The notes beneath the pieces were generated by a model. It was not told the origin of the DNA. It worked only from the letters and a program-made list of their open reading frames with translations, and did no database searches. This document shows positions 1-10,217 of a DNA stretch of 64,000 nt, one piece after another. Position 1 is the first letter of the stretch, and every line of letters begins with the position of its first letter. The stretch comes from JAGOEY01 sp017997515 (lineage in GTDB: Bacteria; Pseudomonadota; Gammaproteobacteria; Burkholderiales; Burkholderiaceae_C). Position numbers and translations under genes: made by a program. Where the stretch lies: the NCBI GenBank assembly GCA_026314275.1, contig CP111109.1:2790001-2854000 (forward strand). Reading direction: 5' to 3'.

Positions 1-1
1 A

Positions 2-685
2 GCCACCAACATCAACCAGTACTACGGCGGCTCGCACATCCTGCGGGACGTGAGCATCGACGCCCAGCTGGGCAAGGTCACCGTGCTGCTGGGCCGCAAC
101 GGCGTGGGCAAAACCACGCTGCTCAAGTCGCTGATGGGCCTGGTGCCGATCAAGACCGGCAGCATCGAATTTGATGGCAAAGCCATCGAGCGGACCACAC
201 CTTACGAACGCGCCCGCGCGGGTATCGGTTTTGTGCCCCAGGGCCGCGAGATTTTTGCCCGCCTCACGGTGGAAGAAAACCTGCGCATGGGCCTGGCCTA
301 CAAAAGCGCCAGCACCCCGATCCCGGGTGAGTTGTACGAGCTGTTCCCGGTGCTCAAACAAATGCTGCACCGGCGTGGCGGCGACCTGTCCGGCGGGCAG
401 CAGCAGCAGCTGGCCATTGCCCGCGCACTGGCCCCCGGCCCCAAGCTGCTGATCCTGGACGAACCCACCGAAGGTATCCAGCCCAGCATCATCAAGGACA
501 TCGGTCGTGTCATTCGTATGCTGGCCGACCGCGGCACCATGGCCATCGTGCTGTGTGAGCAGTACTATGACTTTGCCGAAGAGCTGGCCGACGAATACAT
601 CGTGATGGAGCGCGGTGAAGTGATAGCCAGCGGCAAAGGGGCCGACATGCAGGCCAACGGTGTGCGCAAGCTGGTGGCTATTTAA
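2..685 (+). CDS. urtE: Urea ABC transporter ATP-binding protein UrtE (5' end missing)
   Basis: ATPase subunit of a urea/short-amide ABC importer; it hydrolyses ATP on the cytoplasmic face to drive uptake. The reading frame is open from base 2, so the start lies just outside the window and probably only a few residues are missing. Visible motifs are the Walker A segment GRNGVGKTT, the ABC signature LSGGQQQQ, Walker B LLILDEPTEG and the switch region LCEQYYDFAEELAD. The wording NQYYGGSHILR and LYELFPVLKQML is typical of UrtE rather than the related LivF. The stop codon lies inside the start of a family-1 repeat. The other urt genes would lie upstream, outside the window. Confidence 0.9.
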   Translation, partial: ATNINQYYGGSHILRDVSIDAQLGKVTVLLGRNGVGKTTLLKSLMGLVPIKTGSIEFDGKAIERTTPYERARAGIGFVPQGREIFARLTVEENLRMGLAYKSASTPIPGELYELFPVLKQMLHRRGGDLSGGQQQQLAIARALAPGPKLLILDEPTEGIQPSIIKDIGRVIRMLADRGTMAIVLCEQYYDFAEELADEYIVMERGEVIASGKGADMQANGVRKLVAI

Positions 686-735
686 AAATGATAGCTAGAC
701 CCGACCGCTGAATGGGCGCTAGAGCACATTTTGGC
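679..735 (-). repeat. Family-1 dispersed repeat, copy 1
   Basis: Reverse-orientation copy of the intergenic repeat whose consensus is GCCTCTAGCGC, a short loop, then GCGC-AAGCAGCTATCAAAA. The AGCTATCA-like and GCGCTAGAG-like blocks are recognisable here. It overlaps the stop codon of urtE. Confidence 0.65.
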
Positions 736-797
736 TGTTAAACGGCTACGGTGCAGCCCCAGCCGTAACCCGCCCCATTCAACACACGGCCCAGGGT

Positions 798-1775
798 CTA
801 GTCCATCACGATATTGGCGCGTTTGCCTGCCGCTTTGAACGTGGCAATTTCATCGACCACTTTGGCATTAAAGGCCGGTGCGTCCAGAAATCCCGGCTCC
901 AGTCCGGCGGCCAGCATCTTTTCCTTCACATCCGGCAGCGCCATGATGGCGGCCAGTTCGCGGCCCAGCAGTTGCTGGATGGCGGCTGATGTGCCAGCGG
1001 GGGCGGCCAGGCCGTAGAAGCCGTCAAAGCTGGCCTTGCCCAGCTTCAGTTCACCCAGCGTGGGAACGTCGGGCAGGGCGCTGGCGCGCTGGACCGATGT
1101 CACGGCCAGTGGGCGCAGCTTGCCTGACTTGATGTGGGGACCGACGGACGGGATGGTGTCAATTGCATAGTGGATCTCGCCGCCCAGCAGCGCCATGGAT
1201 GCAGGCGCGCTGCCTTTGTAGGGCACGGCCAGCACTTTGATACCTGCTTCATGGGCCAACATTTCCCCCGCCAGATGCGGCGCGGAGCCGGTGCCGAAGG
1301 TGGCATAACCCAGCTCGCCGGGTTTGGATTTGCCCAGGGCCACCAGCTCGGCCAGGCTTTTGACCGGCGCGCTGGGGCCACTCACCAGCACCAGCGGCGC
1401 TTTCACCAGCAGGGCAATCAGCGCCAGGTCTTTCTGCGGGTCGTAGGGCATACGCTCCTTGAGGGCGGGCACCACGGTGTAGGTGGACGAGCCCGACACC
1501 ATCAGGGTGTAGCCGTCCGGCGCGGCCTTGGCCACCGCGTCGGCACCAATCATGGTGCTGGCGCCGGGCTTGTTGTCCACGATGACCGGCTGCCCCAGGC
1601 GGGCGGACAGTTTGTCGGCCACGGTGCGGGCCACCACGTCGGTAGCACCGCCAGGGCCGAAGGGCACCACGATTCGGATCGGTTTGCTGGGGTAAGTTTG
1701 CGCCTGGGCGTACGGTGCGGCAAGGGCCGCAGCGCAGAGGATGGACAGGTTCAGAACGTGGCGGCGTGAGGTCAT
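798..1775 (-). CDS. Bug/TctC-family tripartite tricarboxylate transporter substrate-binding protein
   Basis: Periplasmic receptor of the Bug family, 325 aa. The first 25 residues are a signal peptide (twin Arg after MTS, hydrophobic core, cleavage near YAQA-QTYPS). The mature start YPSKPIRIVVPFGPGG and the motif VIVDNKPGAS are family hallmarks for binding a small carboxylated ligand. It lies downstream of a LysR regulator on the same strand, with an M20 peptidase diverging beyond that. The ligand may therefore be related to the peptidase product, but this is inference only. No TctA/TctB membrane genes are adjacent, which is normal for the many orphan Bug receptors of Comamonadaceae and Burkholderiales. 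Confidence 0.9.
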   Translation of the reverse strand: MTSRRHVLNLSILCAAALAAPYAQAQTYPSKPIRIVVPFGPGGATDVVARTVADKLSARLGQPVIVDNKPGASTMIGADAVAKAAPDGYTLMVSGSSTYTVVPALKERMPYDPQKDLALIALLVKAPLVLVSGPSAPVKSLAELVALGKSKPGELGYATFGTGSAPHLAGEMLAHEAGIKVLAVPYKGSAPASMALLGGEIHYAIDTIPSVGPHIKSGKLRPLAVTSVQRASALPDVPTLGELKLGKASFDGFYGLAAPAGTSAAIQQLLGRELAAIMALPDVKEKMLAAGLEPGFLDAPAFNAKVVDEIATFKAAGKRANIVMD

Positions 1776-1883
1776 GGTGGGTCTGCTCAGGAGGGGGTGT
1801 CACCCCATCGTAAAAAATTTGTCACCTTGCCACCATCAGAGAATTGGGAACACAGGCTTGCCGTATTGGCAAACCATGTCGGC

Positions 1884-2849
1884 TTATGCCGTGTGCTCTT
1901 GGCCCGCTGGCAGTTGGGTCTTGAGGTAGTCCAGAAACCGCTGTGCCGCGTGTGGCAGGGTGCGCCCGGCCAGGGTTTGCAGCTCGATGTCGCGCAGCGC
2001 CATGCCGTGGTCGCGGATGGGGATGCCGCGCAGGGTGCCCGCCGCCGCCATCTGCCGGATCGTCACCTCACCCGCCACCGTCAGCCCGCCGCCCTGGTCC
2101 ACAAACCCGACCAGCGTGGGCCAGTGGTTGGTGGTCAGCACCGGCTCCAGCGGCAGCTGCTGGCGGCTGCAGGCAATGTCGAGCATCTGGCGCACGGTGG
2201 TGCTGGGCATGGGCAGGGCCAGCGGGTGGGCACACAGAGCCCGCAGCGTGACCGACTTGTGGCGGGCCAGTACGTGGTCGGGGCGCATCACGGCCAGTAG
2301 CGGCGCGGGCTGGCGGTGCTCCACCCGGATGTCCCGCTCGGGCTGGCGGCTGAAGGTCAGGCCCATGTCGGCGTCGGCCTGGCGCACCTGCTGGGGCACC
2401 TCGGCCGGGGGCAACACGGCCACCTGGAACTGGATCTGCGGGTGCAGCAGCCGGAACTGCTGCATCAGACGCGGCAGGAAGTCGCCCGCAAACCCTTCCG
2501 TCACGGCCAGCCGCACCTGGCCGGTGCGCAAGCCTTGCAGCGCCAGGATGCCCTCCAGCGCGTGTTCCGCGTCCATACGGCTGCGCCGGGCATGCACCGC
2601 CAGAATCTCGCCCGCCGCCGTCAGCACCATGCCGCGCGGCTGGCGCTCGAACAAAGGCGTGCCGAGGGTCTGTTCCAGCCCGCTGATCTGGCGGCTGATG
2701 GCCGAGGTGGCCACATGCAGCCGCACGGACGCTTCGGTCAGGGAGCCCACCTGCGCCACTTCCAGGAAGTAGCGCAGGGCGGTGTCTTGTAGTTGGTGGG
2801 CGTGCACGGTGGGCCTGTAAGTCGGTTGGGTGGTTTGCCAATTCGGCAA
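1884..2849 (-). CDS. LysR-family transcriptional regulator
   Basis: DNA-binding regulator, 321 aa from the first Met. The winged helix-turn-helix is at about residues 22-80 (ALRYFLEVAQVGSLTEASV, TSAISRQISGLEQ, GTPLFERQPRGMVLT), followed by a LysR effector-binding domain to the C terminus. It is divergent from the M20 peptidase, with 89 bp between start codons. That is the classical LysR layout, so it probably controls the peptidase and perhaps the Bug receptor gene. Start choice is uncertain: a GTG about 14 codons in (VHAHQLQDTALRYF) would also retain the whole DNA-binding domain. Confidence 0.9.
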   Translation of the reverse strand: MPNWQTTQPTYRPTVHAHQLQDTALRYFLEVAQVGSLTEASVRLHVATSAISRQISGLEQTLGTPLFERQPRGMVLTAAGEILAVHARRSRMDAEHALEGILALQGLRTGQVRLAVTEGFAGDFLPRLMQQFRLLHPQIQFQVAVLPPAEVPQQVRQADADMGLTFSRQPERDIRVEHRQPAPLLAVMRPDHVLARHKSVTLRALCAHPLALPMPSTTVRQMLDIACSRQQLPLEPVLTTNHWPTLVGFVDQGGGLTVAGEVTIRQMAAAGTLRGIPIRDHGMALRDIELQTLAGRTLPHAAQRFLDYLKTQLPAGQEHTA

Positions 2850-2938
2850 TGGTAGTTTGAAAATACGGTGATTGTGTTGACGCAGCGCACTCTCTACGCT
2901 TGCTCCATTGGTCGATATGCACCCTGGAGAACCACCCT
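2850..2938. promoter_or_regulatory. Divergent promoter region between LysR gene and M20 peptidase
   Basis: The 89-bp intergenic region separates the divergent start codons and is more AT-rich than its flanks around 2843-2880. By analogy with other LysR loci it should hold both promoters and a T-N11-A type operator, but no site can be assigned with confidence. Confidence 0.4.
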
Positions 2939-4360
2939 ATGACCCGAGCCGACGCCCTGCAGCGCGCCACCGACTACTTTGACAGCGGCGAACTACGCCA
3001 GACCCTGGCCCACCGCGTGGCCTTTGCCACCGAAAGCCAGGAGCCCACACAGGCCCCGGTGATGTCCGCGTACCTGAACGAGCACATGGTGCCGCTGCTG
3101 GAGTCGCTGGGTTTTGTGTGCCAGATCTGGCCCAACCCGGTGGCAGGCGGCCCCCAGTTTCTGTTTGCCGAACGTGCCGAGCCCGACGCCCCGTTTGCCG
3201 TGCTCAGCTACGGCCACGGCGACGTGGTGCGTGGCTACGCAGCCCAGTGGCGCGCAGGCCTGGAGCCCTGGGTCATGGTGGTGGACGGTGACCGCTGGTA
3301 TGGCCGGGGCACCGCCGACAACAAGGGCCAGCACAGCATCAACCTGGGTGCCTTGCAGCAGGTGCTGGCCGTGCGCAATGGGCAACTGGGCTACACCTTC
3401 AAACTGCTGCTGGAGATGGGCGAGGAGGTGGGCTCGCCCGGCCTGCGCGAGGTGTGTGAACAGCACCGCGACGCGTTGCAGGCCGACCTGTTTCTGGCGT
3501 CCGACGGCCCCCGGGTCGCGGCCGAGCGGCCCACCTTGTTTTTGGGCTCACGCGGGGGTGTGAATTTTGATTTGTGCATCAAGCTGCGCCCGGCGGGCCA
3601 CCATTCCGGCAACTGGGGCGGCCTGCTGCGCAACCCCGGCGTGCGGCTGGCCCATGCCATCGCCTCGCTGGTCGATGCCAATGGCCGCATCCTGGTGCCC
3701 GGCCTGCTGCCCGCCAGCCTGCCCGACAACGTGCGCCAGGCGCTGCAAACCATCACCGTGGGCGGCGGAGCCGACGACCCGGAGGTGGACGCCGACTGGG
3801 GGGAGCCGGGCCTGAGCCCCACGGAGCGTGTGATTGGCTGGAACTGCCTGGAAGTGCTGGCCTTCAAGACCGGTAACCCCGAAGCCCCCGTCAACGCCAT
3901 TCCCGGCCACGCGTCTGCCCACTGCCAGGTGCGTTATGTGGTGGGCAGCGACAGCGAAAACTTCATGCAGCACCTGCGCACCCATCTGGATACACATGGC
4001 TTCACCGACGTGCAGGTGGAACAGTTCGGCCCGCTGATGGAGGCCACCCGTCTCGACCCCGACAACCCCTGGGTGCAGTGGGCGCTGGCGTCCATACAAC
4101 GCAGCACCGGCAAACCCCCGGCCCTGCTGCCCAACCTGGGCGGCACCCTGCCCAACGACGTGTTTGCCAAAGTGCTGGGCCAGCCCACGCTGTGGGTGCC
4201 GCATTCCTACCCCGCCTGTGCACAACACGCGCCGAATGAACACCTGCTGGGCAGTGTGGCGCGTGAGGCACTGCCGCTGATGGCAGGCCTGTTCTGGGAT
4301 CTGGGGGAGCAGGGGGCGCAGGTCGCGGCAGCGTGCCGCGCCCCGGCCGTGCCCGTTTGA
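2939..4360 (+). CDS. M20 family metallopeptidase (ArgE/DapE/CPG2 type)
   Basis: Zn-dependent exopeptidase or amidohydrolase, 473 aa from ATG 2939. Metal-ligand motifs are visible: SYGHGDVV (His and Asp in the first ligand block), GRGTADNKGQ (bridging Asp), EMGEEVGS (catalytic Glu plus ligand Glu) and a late His in CAQHAPNEH. The dimerisation or lid domain sits in the middle (RPAGHHSGNWGG). There is no signal peptide, so it acts in the cytoplasm. The exact substrate (dipeptide, N-acyl amino acid or carbamoyl derivative) cannot be read from sequence. Divergent LysR regulator and a Bug receptor nearby suggest a small catabolic locus. Confidence 0.88.
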   Translation: MTRADALQRATDYFDSGELRQTLAHRVAFATESQEPTQAPVMSAYLNEHMVPLLESLGFVCQIWPNPVAGGPQFLFAERAEPDAPFAVLSYGHGDVVRGYAAQWRAGLEPWVMVVDGDRWYGRGTADNKGQHSINLGALQQVLAVRNGQLGYTFKLLLEMGEEVGSPGLREVCEQHRDALQADLFLASDGPRVAAERPTLFLGSRGGVNFDLCIKLRPAGHHSGNWGGLLRNPGVRLAHAIASLVDANGRILVPGLLPASLPDNVRQALQTITVGGGADDPEVDADWGEPGLSPTERVIGWNCLEVLAFKTGNPEAPVNAIPGHASAHCQVRYVVGSDSENFMQHLRTHLDTHGFTDVQVEQFGPLMEATRLDPDNPWVQWALASIQRSTGKPPALLPNLGGTLPNDVFAKVLGQPTLWVPHSYPACAQHAPNEHLLGSVAREALPLMAGLFWDLGEQGAQVAAACRAPAVPV

Positions 4361-4421
4361 ACTCATCGCATGAATTCAGTGAAAACTGGCGCGCCTGCAC
4401 CGCTCTAAGGCCGCAGAGCAG

Positions 4422-4526
4422 GCCAGACCAACAGACGCCGTGGAACCGGCTTTGCCGGGCCACTGATGTCGTCCCCTGCAAGGGGCTGGCGTTTACACGC
4501 AGTGAAAAAGCCTGGGGGTGTTCCAT
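4422..4526 (-). repeat. Family-2 3'-end hairpin element, copy A
   Basis: Read on the minus strand it begins CACCCCCAGGCT seven bases after the stop of the LytTR regulator. It continues to a CCCCTTGCAGGGG-type palindrome and then a CCGGC-AAA-GCCGG hairpin flanked by GTGG and CCAC. The part nearest the stop is somewhat degenerate. Confidence 0.75.
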
Positions 4527-5267
4527 TCACCCGCTGATGGCGTCGCGCACCGCCGCCACTTGGCGGCGTGACACCATCAGCAGCTCACTTAACCCATCGA
4601 GCCGCACCGCCCAGCCTTCACCCTCGTCGGCGTCGTAGTGTTTTTCCAGCGCGCGTACGGCGCGGCGGGCCACGAGGGCGTTGCGGTGGATACGCATGAA
4701 GCGTGGGGCGTAACGCGTTTCCAGCTCACTCAGCGAGTCATCGAGGATGTAGCTGCGCGCAGCGGTGCGTACGGTGACGTATTTGAGTTCGGCCTTGAAG
4801 TACAACACCTCACCCAGCGGAATGCGCTCGGTGCGGCCCCGGTCGTGGATGAGCAAGGTTCCTTGAGCCAAATCGGCCTGTAGCGCACGACCCATGTGCG
4901 CAGTGCGCTCTGTTTTTTGTAGCGCCTGCTGCAGCCGTTCCAGCCGCACCGGTTTGGTCAGGTAGTCCACGGCGTCCAGCTCAAACGCAGCCACGGCGTG
5001 TTCGGCGTGGGCGGTGACAAACACGATGGCTGGGGGCCGGGGCAGCGCCGCCAGGGCCTGGGCGAAGCTAATACCGTCCATGCCGGGCATGTGGATGTCG
5101 AGCAGCACGACATCCACGGTGCCGTGCTGCAGCCGCTCCATCGCCTCGGTGGCGTGGGCGGCTTCGGTCACGCTGCCGATGGCGGGCGCAGTGCAGTCGG
5201 CCAGCAGGGTGCGCAGGCGCTGCCGTGCCAGGGTTTCGTCGTCCACGATGAGGATGTGCAGGCCCAT
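4527..5267 (-). CDS. LytTR-type response regulator
   Basis: Response regulator of 246 aa with an N-terminal receiver domain (LIVDDE at 5-10; phosphoacceptor Asp in VVLLDIHMPGMDG; Lys in LTKPVRLE) and a C-terminal LytTR DNA-binding domain (about 140-240; LGEVLYFKAELKYVTVRT, RFMRIHRNALVARRAV). This is the AlgR/LytR architecture. The likely partner is the LytS-like histidine kinase encoded just upstream on the same strand. A family-2 repeat lies between the two genes and another directly follows this gene. Confidence 0.93.
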   Translation of the reverse strand: MGLHILIVDDETLARQRLRTLLADCTAPAIGSVTEAAHATEAMERLQHGTVDVVLLDIHMPGMDGISFAQALAALPRPPAIVFVTAHAEHAVAAFELDAVDYLTKPVRLERLQQALQKTERTAHMGRALQADLAQGTLLIHDRGRTERIPLGEVLYFKAELKYVTVRTAARSYILDDSLSELETRYAPRFMRIHRNALVARRAVRALEKHYDADEGEGWAVRLDGLSELLMVSRRQVAAVRDAISG

Positions 5268-5332
5268 GGGTGTACCGCCTTAACTGTTATGAAAATGATG
5301 ACGCCGGACGATGAAACACACCGTGTGAGGCA

Positions 5333-5436
5333 TGCACGCCCCTTCCAGCGGATGCCGTGGAACTGGCTCCGCCAGGCCACCAGCATCGCCCCCTGCAAGG
5401 GGGAAAGCGCCAAAGGCGCTTCGGGGGTGTTCCACA
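5333..5436 (-). repeat. Family-2 3'-end hairpin element, copy B
   Basis: On the minus strand it starts seven bases after the reconstructed stop of the histidine kinase (CACCCCCGAAGCGCC). It continues to CCCCCTTGCAGGGGG and then CTGGC-GGA-GCCAG flanked by GTGG and CCAC. It lies inside the kinase-regulator operon. Confidence 0.8.
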
Positions 5437-6467
5437 TTACAAAGGAATGCCGATATGCACGCGGTAACCGCCGTTGTGTGGGCCCGCGCTGAACCGCCCC
5501 TGCACATCGTGCAGCAGCCGCAGCCGGTCACGCACATTGGCCAGCGCAATGCCGTGGCCTGTGGGGCAGGGCAGTGCGCCGCTGCCGGGGGGGGCAGGGT
5601 GTTGTCGATGTCGATACAGGCCAAGCTACCGCGCTTGTAGCTGCGGATGCGCAGCGCCGCGCCGCTGGCGCTCGGCTCCACCCCGTGTTTGACCGCGTTT
5701 TCCACCAGCGGCTGCAGCAGCAGCGGCGGCAACTGCGCGCCGTCCACCGCCGGGTCCAGCTGCCATTCGATACGCAGCCGCTCACCAAAGCGCACCTGTT
5801 CAATCGCCAGGTAACGCTCGGCCAGGGCCATCTCCTGCGCCAGTGTGACGGAGCCATCCTGCTCGGCCAGCGCGTGGCGAAACAGGTCGCTTAAATCTTC
5901 CAGCAGCCCCTCGGCCCGGGCGGGCTCGGCGCGCACCAGGGCGATGGCGCTGTTGAGCGTGTTGAACAAAAAGTGTGGGCGAATCCGCGCCTGCAGCTCG
6001 GCCAGCCGGGCGCTGGTGGCCGCCGGCACGGTGCCACGTGCGCGCAGCACCAGCGCCGCCACCAGCACCGCAGCCAGCAAGGCCCCGGTGAATGCGCTGG
6101 CCACCCACGGGGCCGATTCCGCCAGGCCCACCAGCCACAACATGCTGCAGCCATACAGCCCCGCCAGTGCGCCCAAGGCCACACCCACGGCGTACTGCAC
6201 CCGGGCAGGCCGGGGTGCCAGCACGGTTTTGATGCTGCAGGCCGCCACCAGCCAGAGCAGTGTGCCGGGCAGTGCGGCACCAGTCAGCAGCGCCACCCGG
6301 GTGACCCAGTCCAACCAGCTGGCCGCCCCAAACATGGCCCCCACGGCCACCACCGCCTGCACAAACAGCACCGCCCGCAGCACCACACCCACATGGCAGG
6401 CGTCAAAAACGAGCGCCTTGGTGAGTGCCTGGGGTGGTGGGGCCGATAAAATGGGGGGCTTGCGCAT
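5437..6467 (-). CDS. LytS-like sensor histidine kinase (frameshifted at a G8 tract)
   Basis: Membrane sensor kinase, partner of the adjacent LytTR regulator. The N-terminal half holds about four to six hydrophobic segments. The His_kinase domain then begins with ARIRPHFLFNTLNSA (phosphoacceptor His), followed by the ATP-binding N-box LLLQPLVENAVKHGVEP. After DIDNTLPPP the frame breaks at an 8-bp C run on the coding strand (plus strand G5587-5594). Adding one base restores GHGIALANVRDRLRLLH and a stop at 5437, giving 343 aa of normal family architecture. Read literally, the protein loses the G-box and runs into the repeat downstream. Start chosen at Met 6467; Met 6479 is possible. Divergent from argH. 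Confidence 0.85.
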
Positions 6468-6549
6468 GCTGGTTGGCATTTGTAGTGGTGTAACCGCTTG
6501 TTTATTCTGCCATCCACTGTCTATTTCCACGTTCACCTTCCCCGTTGCC

Positions 6550-7968
<1,419 letters not shown>

Positions 7969-7975
7969 AAACTTT

Positions 7976-7991
7976 CTAAGCCCGCACTAAG
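7976..7991 (+). promoter_or_regulatory. CTAAG-N6-CTAAG direct repeat, putative response-regulator operator
   Basis: Two CTAAG half-sites (7976-7980 and 7987-7991) lie 11 bp apart, about one helical turn, 41 bp upstream of the response regulator start. An 11-bp direct repeat is the usual layout of OmpR/PhoB-type operators such as the PmrA/QseB box. The same arrangement occurs upstream of the DegP-like gene, suggesting autoregulation plus control of the protease. Confidence 0.6.
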
Positions 7992-8031
7992 GTGGGTGCA
8001 GCACACTGCGTGTACCTAGGAGACCTCCCCG

Positions 8032-8691
8032 ATGCGCCTGCTGCTTGTAGAAGACGACCCCATGATCGGCGAAGCCGTGCTCGACGTTTTACGCGCCGAG
8101 CACTATGCCGTGGACTGGGTCAAAGACGGTGACATGGCCGACACGGCGCTGCGCGCGCAGCAGTACGACCTGGTGTTGCTGGATCTGGGCTTGCCCAAGC
8201 GTGATGGCCTGGAGGTGTTGCGCCTGCTGCGCGCCCGCAAACAAAGTGTGCCGGTGCTGGTCGCCACGGCGCGTGACGCGGTGGGTGACCGGGTGGCCGG
8301 GCTGGACGCAGGGGCGGATGACTATGTTGTTAAACCGTATGACACCGATGAATTGCTGGCCCGCATCCGTGCGCTGCTGCGTCGGCATGCGGGGGCGACC
8401 GAACCGGTTTTTTCGCACCACGGCGTCAGCCTCAACCCTGCCACCCGCGAGGCCACACTCAACGGCGCACCGGTGTCGCTCTCGGCGCGCGAATGGGCGG
8501 TGCTGGAGCCGCTGCTGGCCCGCCCGGGTGTGCTGCTGTCACGGGCCCAGCTGGAAGAAAAACTCTTCAGCTGGAAAGACGAAGTCAGCAGCAATGCGGT
8601 GGAGGTCTACATCCACGGCGTGCGCAAGAAGCTGGGCGCCGACCTGATCCAGACCGTGCGCGGCCTTGGTTACATGGTGCCGAAAGAATGA
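8032..8691 (+). CDS. OmpR-family response regulator (QseB/PmrA/TctD-like)
   Basis: Response regulator of 219 aa. The receiver domain has LLVEDDPMIG at the N terminus, phosphoacceptor Asp in LVLLDLGLPKRDG and the conserved Lys in VVKPYD. The C-terminal winged-helix Trans_reg_C domain (LSAREWAVLEPLLA; SSNAVEVYIHGVRKKLG; TVRGLGYMV) binds DNA. An AGGAG ribosome-binding site precedes ATG 8032. The stop overlaps the start of the sensor kinase (ATGA), so the two are translationally coupled. Confidence 0.95.
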   Translation: MRLLLVEDDPMIGEAVLDVLRAEHYAVDWVKDGDMADTALRAQQYDLVLLDLGLPKRDGLEVLRLLRARKQSVPVLVATARDAVGDRVAGLDAGADDYVVKPYDTDELLARIRALLRRHAGATEPVFSHHGVSLNPATREATLNGAPVSLSAREWAVLEPLLARPGVLLSRAQLEEKLFSWKDEVSSNAVEVYIHGVRKKLGADLIQTVRGLGYMVPKE

Positions 8692-10016
8692 GTTTGCGCA
8701 CCAGCGGACACTCGCTCAAAGGCCGCCTGCTGGCCTTTTTACTTGTGGCTGTGTTGCTGGTTACGCTGCTGCTCGCGGCCACCACCTACCGGGGGGCGCT
8801 GCGCGAGGCGGATTCGATGTTCGACCACTACCTGCAGCAGACTGCGAACACCTTGCGTGGTGCAGTGCCGCTGGGTCTGGCCCCCGACGCCTTTGATGCC
8901 GGGGACGGTTTCGAGCTGTATATCCAGATCTGGGGGCCAGACGGTGTGCAGTTGTACCGGTCGGCCCGTTCCGCTTTGCCGCCGCGTGCGGTGCTGGGTT
9001 TCTCCGACGTGAAGGTGGGTGGCAGCCGCTACCGTGTGTATTCAGTGCAAACCCGCTTCCAGACTGTCCAAATCGCGCAGGACATGGACGCCCGCGAGGC
9101 CCGCGCCCGTGCCATGGCCTGGCGCGCCACCTGGCCGTTGGCGCTGATGGCACCGCTGCTGATGCTGGCGGTGGCCTGGGTGATTCGCCGCTCCCTCGCT
9201 CCGGTGCAGCGCATGCGTAGCCAGGTGGCTAGCCGTGCGGCCGACGACCTGTCGCCATTGGATACACAGGGCCTGCCCGATGAGGTGCGGCCCCTGGTGC
9301 AGGAGCTGAACCTGCTGTTCGACCGCGTGCAACGTGCCTTCGACGCGCAAAAAAGTTTTGTTGCCGACGCCGCCCATGAGCTGCGTTCGCCCCTGACCGC
9401 CCTGCGCTTGCAAGCCCAGACACTGCGCCGCACCCACCTGGGCAGCGACGAAGCCAGCCGAGACCTGGCGGTGCAGCGTCTGAACCAGGGCATCGACCGT
9501 GCGATCGCGCTGGTCGAACAAATGCTGGTGCTGGCGCGCCAGGAGGCACAAGGCAGCCAGGCCCACGCCGCCACCCCGGTGGATCTGCAAGCCTTGGTGC
9601 GCGACGGCATCACCGCCGTACTGCCGCAAGCGCAAGCGCGGGGCATCGACCTGGGGCTGCTGGAGGGTGACGCGGTGGTCGTGCAAGGCAACCCCGACGG
9701 CCTGCACATCCTGCTGCGCAACCTGCTCGACAACGCCATCAAATACACCCCCGAACACGGCCAGGTGGACGTGGAGCTGCGACGTGATGGCACCGTGCCC
9801 GTGCTGGCCGTGGACGACAGCGGCCCCGGCCTGGACGAGGAGGGCCGAGCCCGTGCGTTCGACCGCTTCTACCGCGCGGCCGACGCAGCGGCCAGCGGCA
9901 GCGGCCTGGGCCTGGCCATCGTCAAGGCCATTGCCGACCAGCATGGTGCAACGGTGCAATTGCTGCCGTCGAGCCAACTGGGCGGGCTGCGGGTGGAAGT
10001 GCGGTTTGCTGGGTAA
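8688..10016 (+). CDS. Sensor histidine kinase (QseC/PmrB-like)
   Basis: Membrane sensor kinase of 442 aa, partner of the preceding regulator. One transmembrane helix is at about residues 12-35, then a periplasmic sensor of roughly 110 residues, a second helix (ATWPLALMAPLLMLAVAWVI) and HAMP. The HisKA motif is DAAHELRSPLTALR, followed by N-box NLLDNAIKYTP, DDSGPGLDE and GSGLGLAIVKAIA. Start ATG 8688 overlaps the regulator stop. A CTAAG direct repeat like that before the regulator lies before the downstream protease gene, so an envelope-stress role is plausible. Confidence 0.94.
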   Translation: MSLRTSGHSLKGRLLAFLLVAVLLVTLLLAATTYRGALREADSMFDHYLQQTANTLRGAVPLGLAPDAFDAGDGFELYIQIWGPDGVQLYRSARSALPPRAVLGFSDVKVGGSRYRVYSVQTRFQTVQIAQDMDAREARARAMAWRATWPLALMAPLLMLAVAWVIRRSLAPVQRMRSQVASRAADDLSPLDTQGLPDEVRPLVQELNLLFDRVQRAFDAQKSFVADAAHELRSPLTALRLQAQTLRRTHLGSDEASRDLAVQRLNQGIDRAIALVEQMLVLARQEAQGSQAHAATPVDLQALVRDGITAVLPQAQARGIDLGLLEGDAVVVQGNPDGLHILLRNLLDNAIKYTPEHGQVDVELRRDGTVPVLAVDDSGPGLDEEGRARAFDRFYRAADAAASGSGLGLAIVKAIADQHGATVQLLPSSQLGGLRVEVRFAG

Positions 10017-10055
10017 GCCAGGCGGTAGCTGTTTGCAGTGTTTGTTGGTTGATTT

Positions 10056-10110
10056 GCTATTTATTTGATAGCTATTGCCGCAAGCCCAGTGTGCGCAAAA
10101 TGCCTAAATT
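10056..10110 (-). repeat. Family-1 dispersed repeat, copy 2
   Basis: Reverse-orientation, somewhat diverged copy: the TTTGATAGCTATTGCCGCAAGC block and a TGCGCAAAATGCCTAA tail are recognisable. It lies between the sensor kinase and the protease gene. Confidence 0.5.
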
Positions 10111-10151
10111 CCTTGAGAAATGAGCCCCTGACGCGGATCTGCACAACACTC

Positions 10152-10167
10152 CTAAGCCCCGCCTAAG
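10152..10167 (+). promoter_or_regulatory. CTAAG-N6-CTAAG direct repeat upstream of DegP-like protease
   Basis: CTAAG half-sites at 10152-10156 and 10163-10167 lie 11 bp apart, 50 bp upstream of the protease start. The element matches the one before the response regulator in half-site, spacing and C-rich spacer, and so probably binds that regulator. Confidence 0.6.
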
Positions 10168-10217
10168 CCAGGCTCCCCATCATTGCGTCATCTCTTAACA
10201 AACCCAGGAGTTGACCC

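Noticed and set aside
4422..4526. CRISPR-like interpretation of the repeated elements
   Set aside because: Copies are dispersed, not tandem, and have no spacers or cas genes.
5845..6549. N-terminal extension of the argH open frame
   Set aside because: It is antisense to the histidine kinase and has no ArgH similarity; the true start at 6550 matches the family N terminus.
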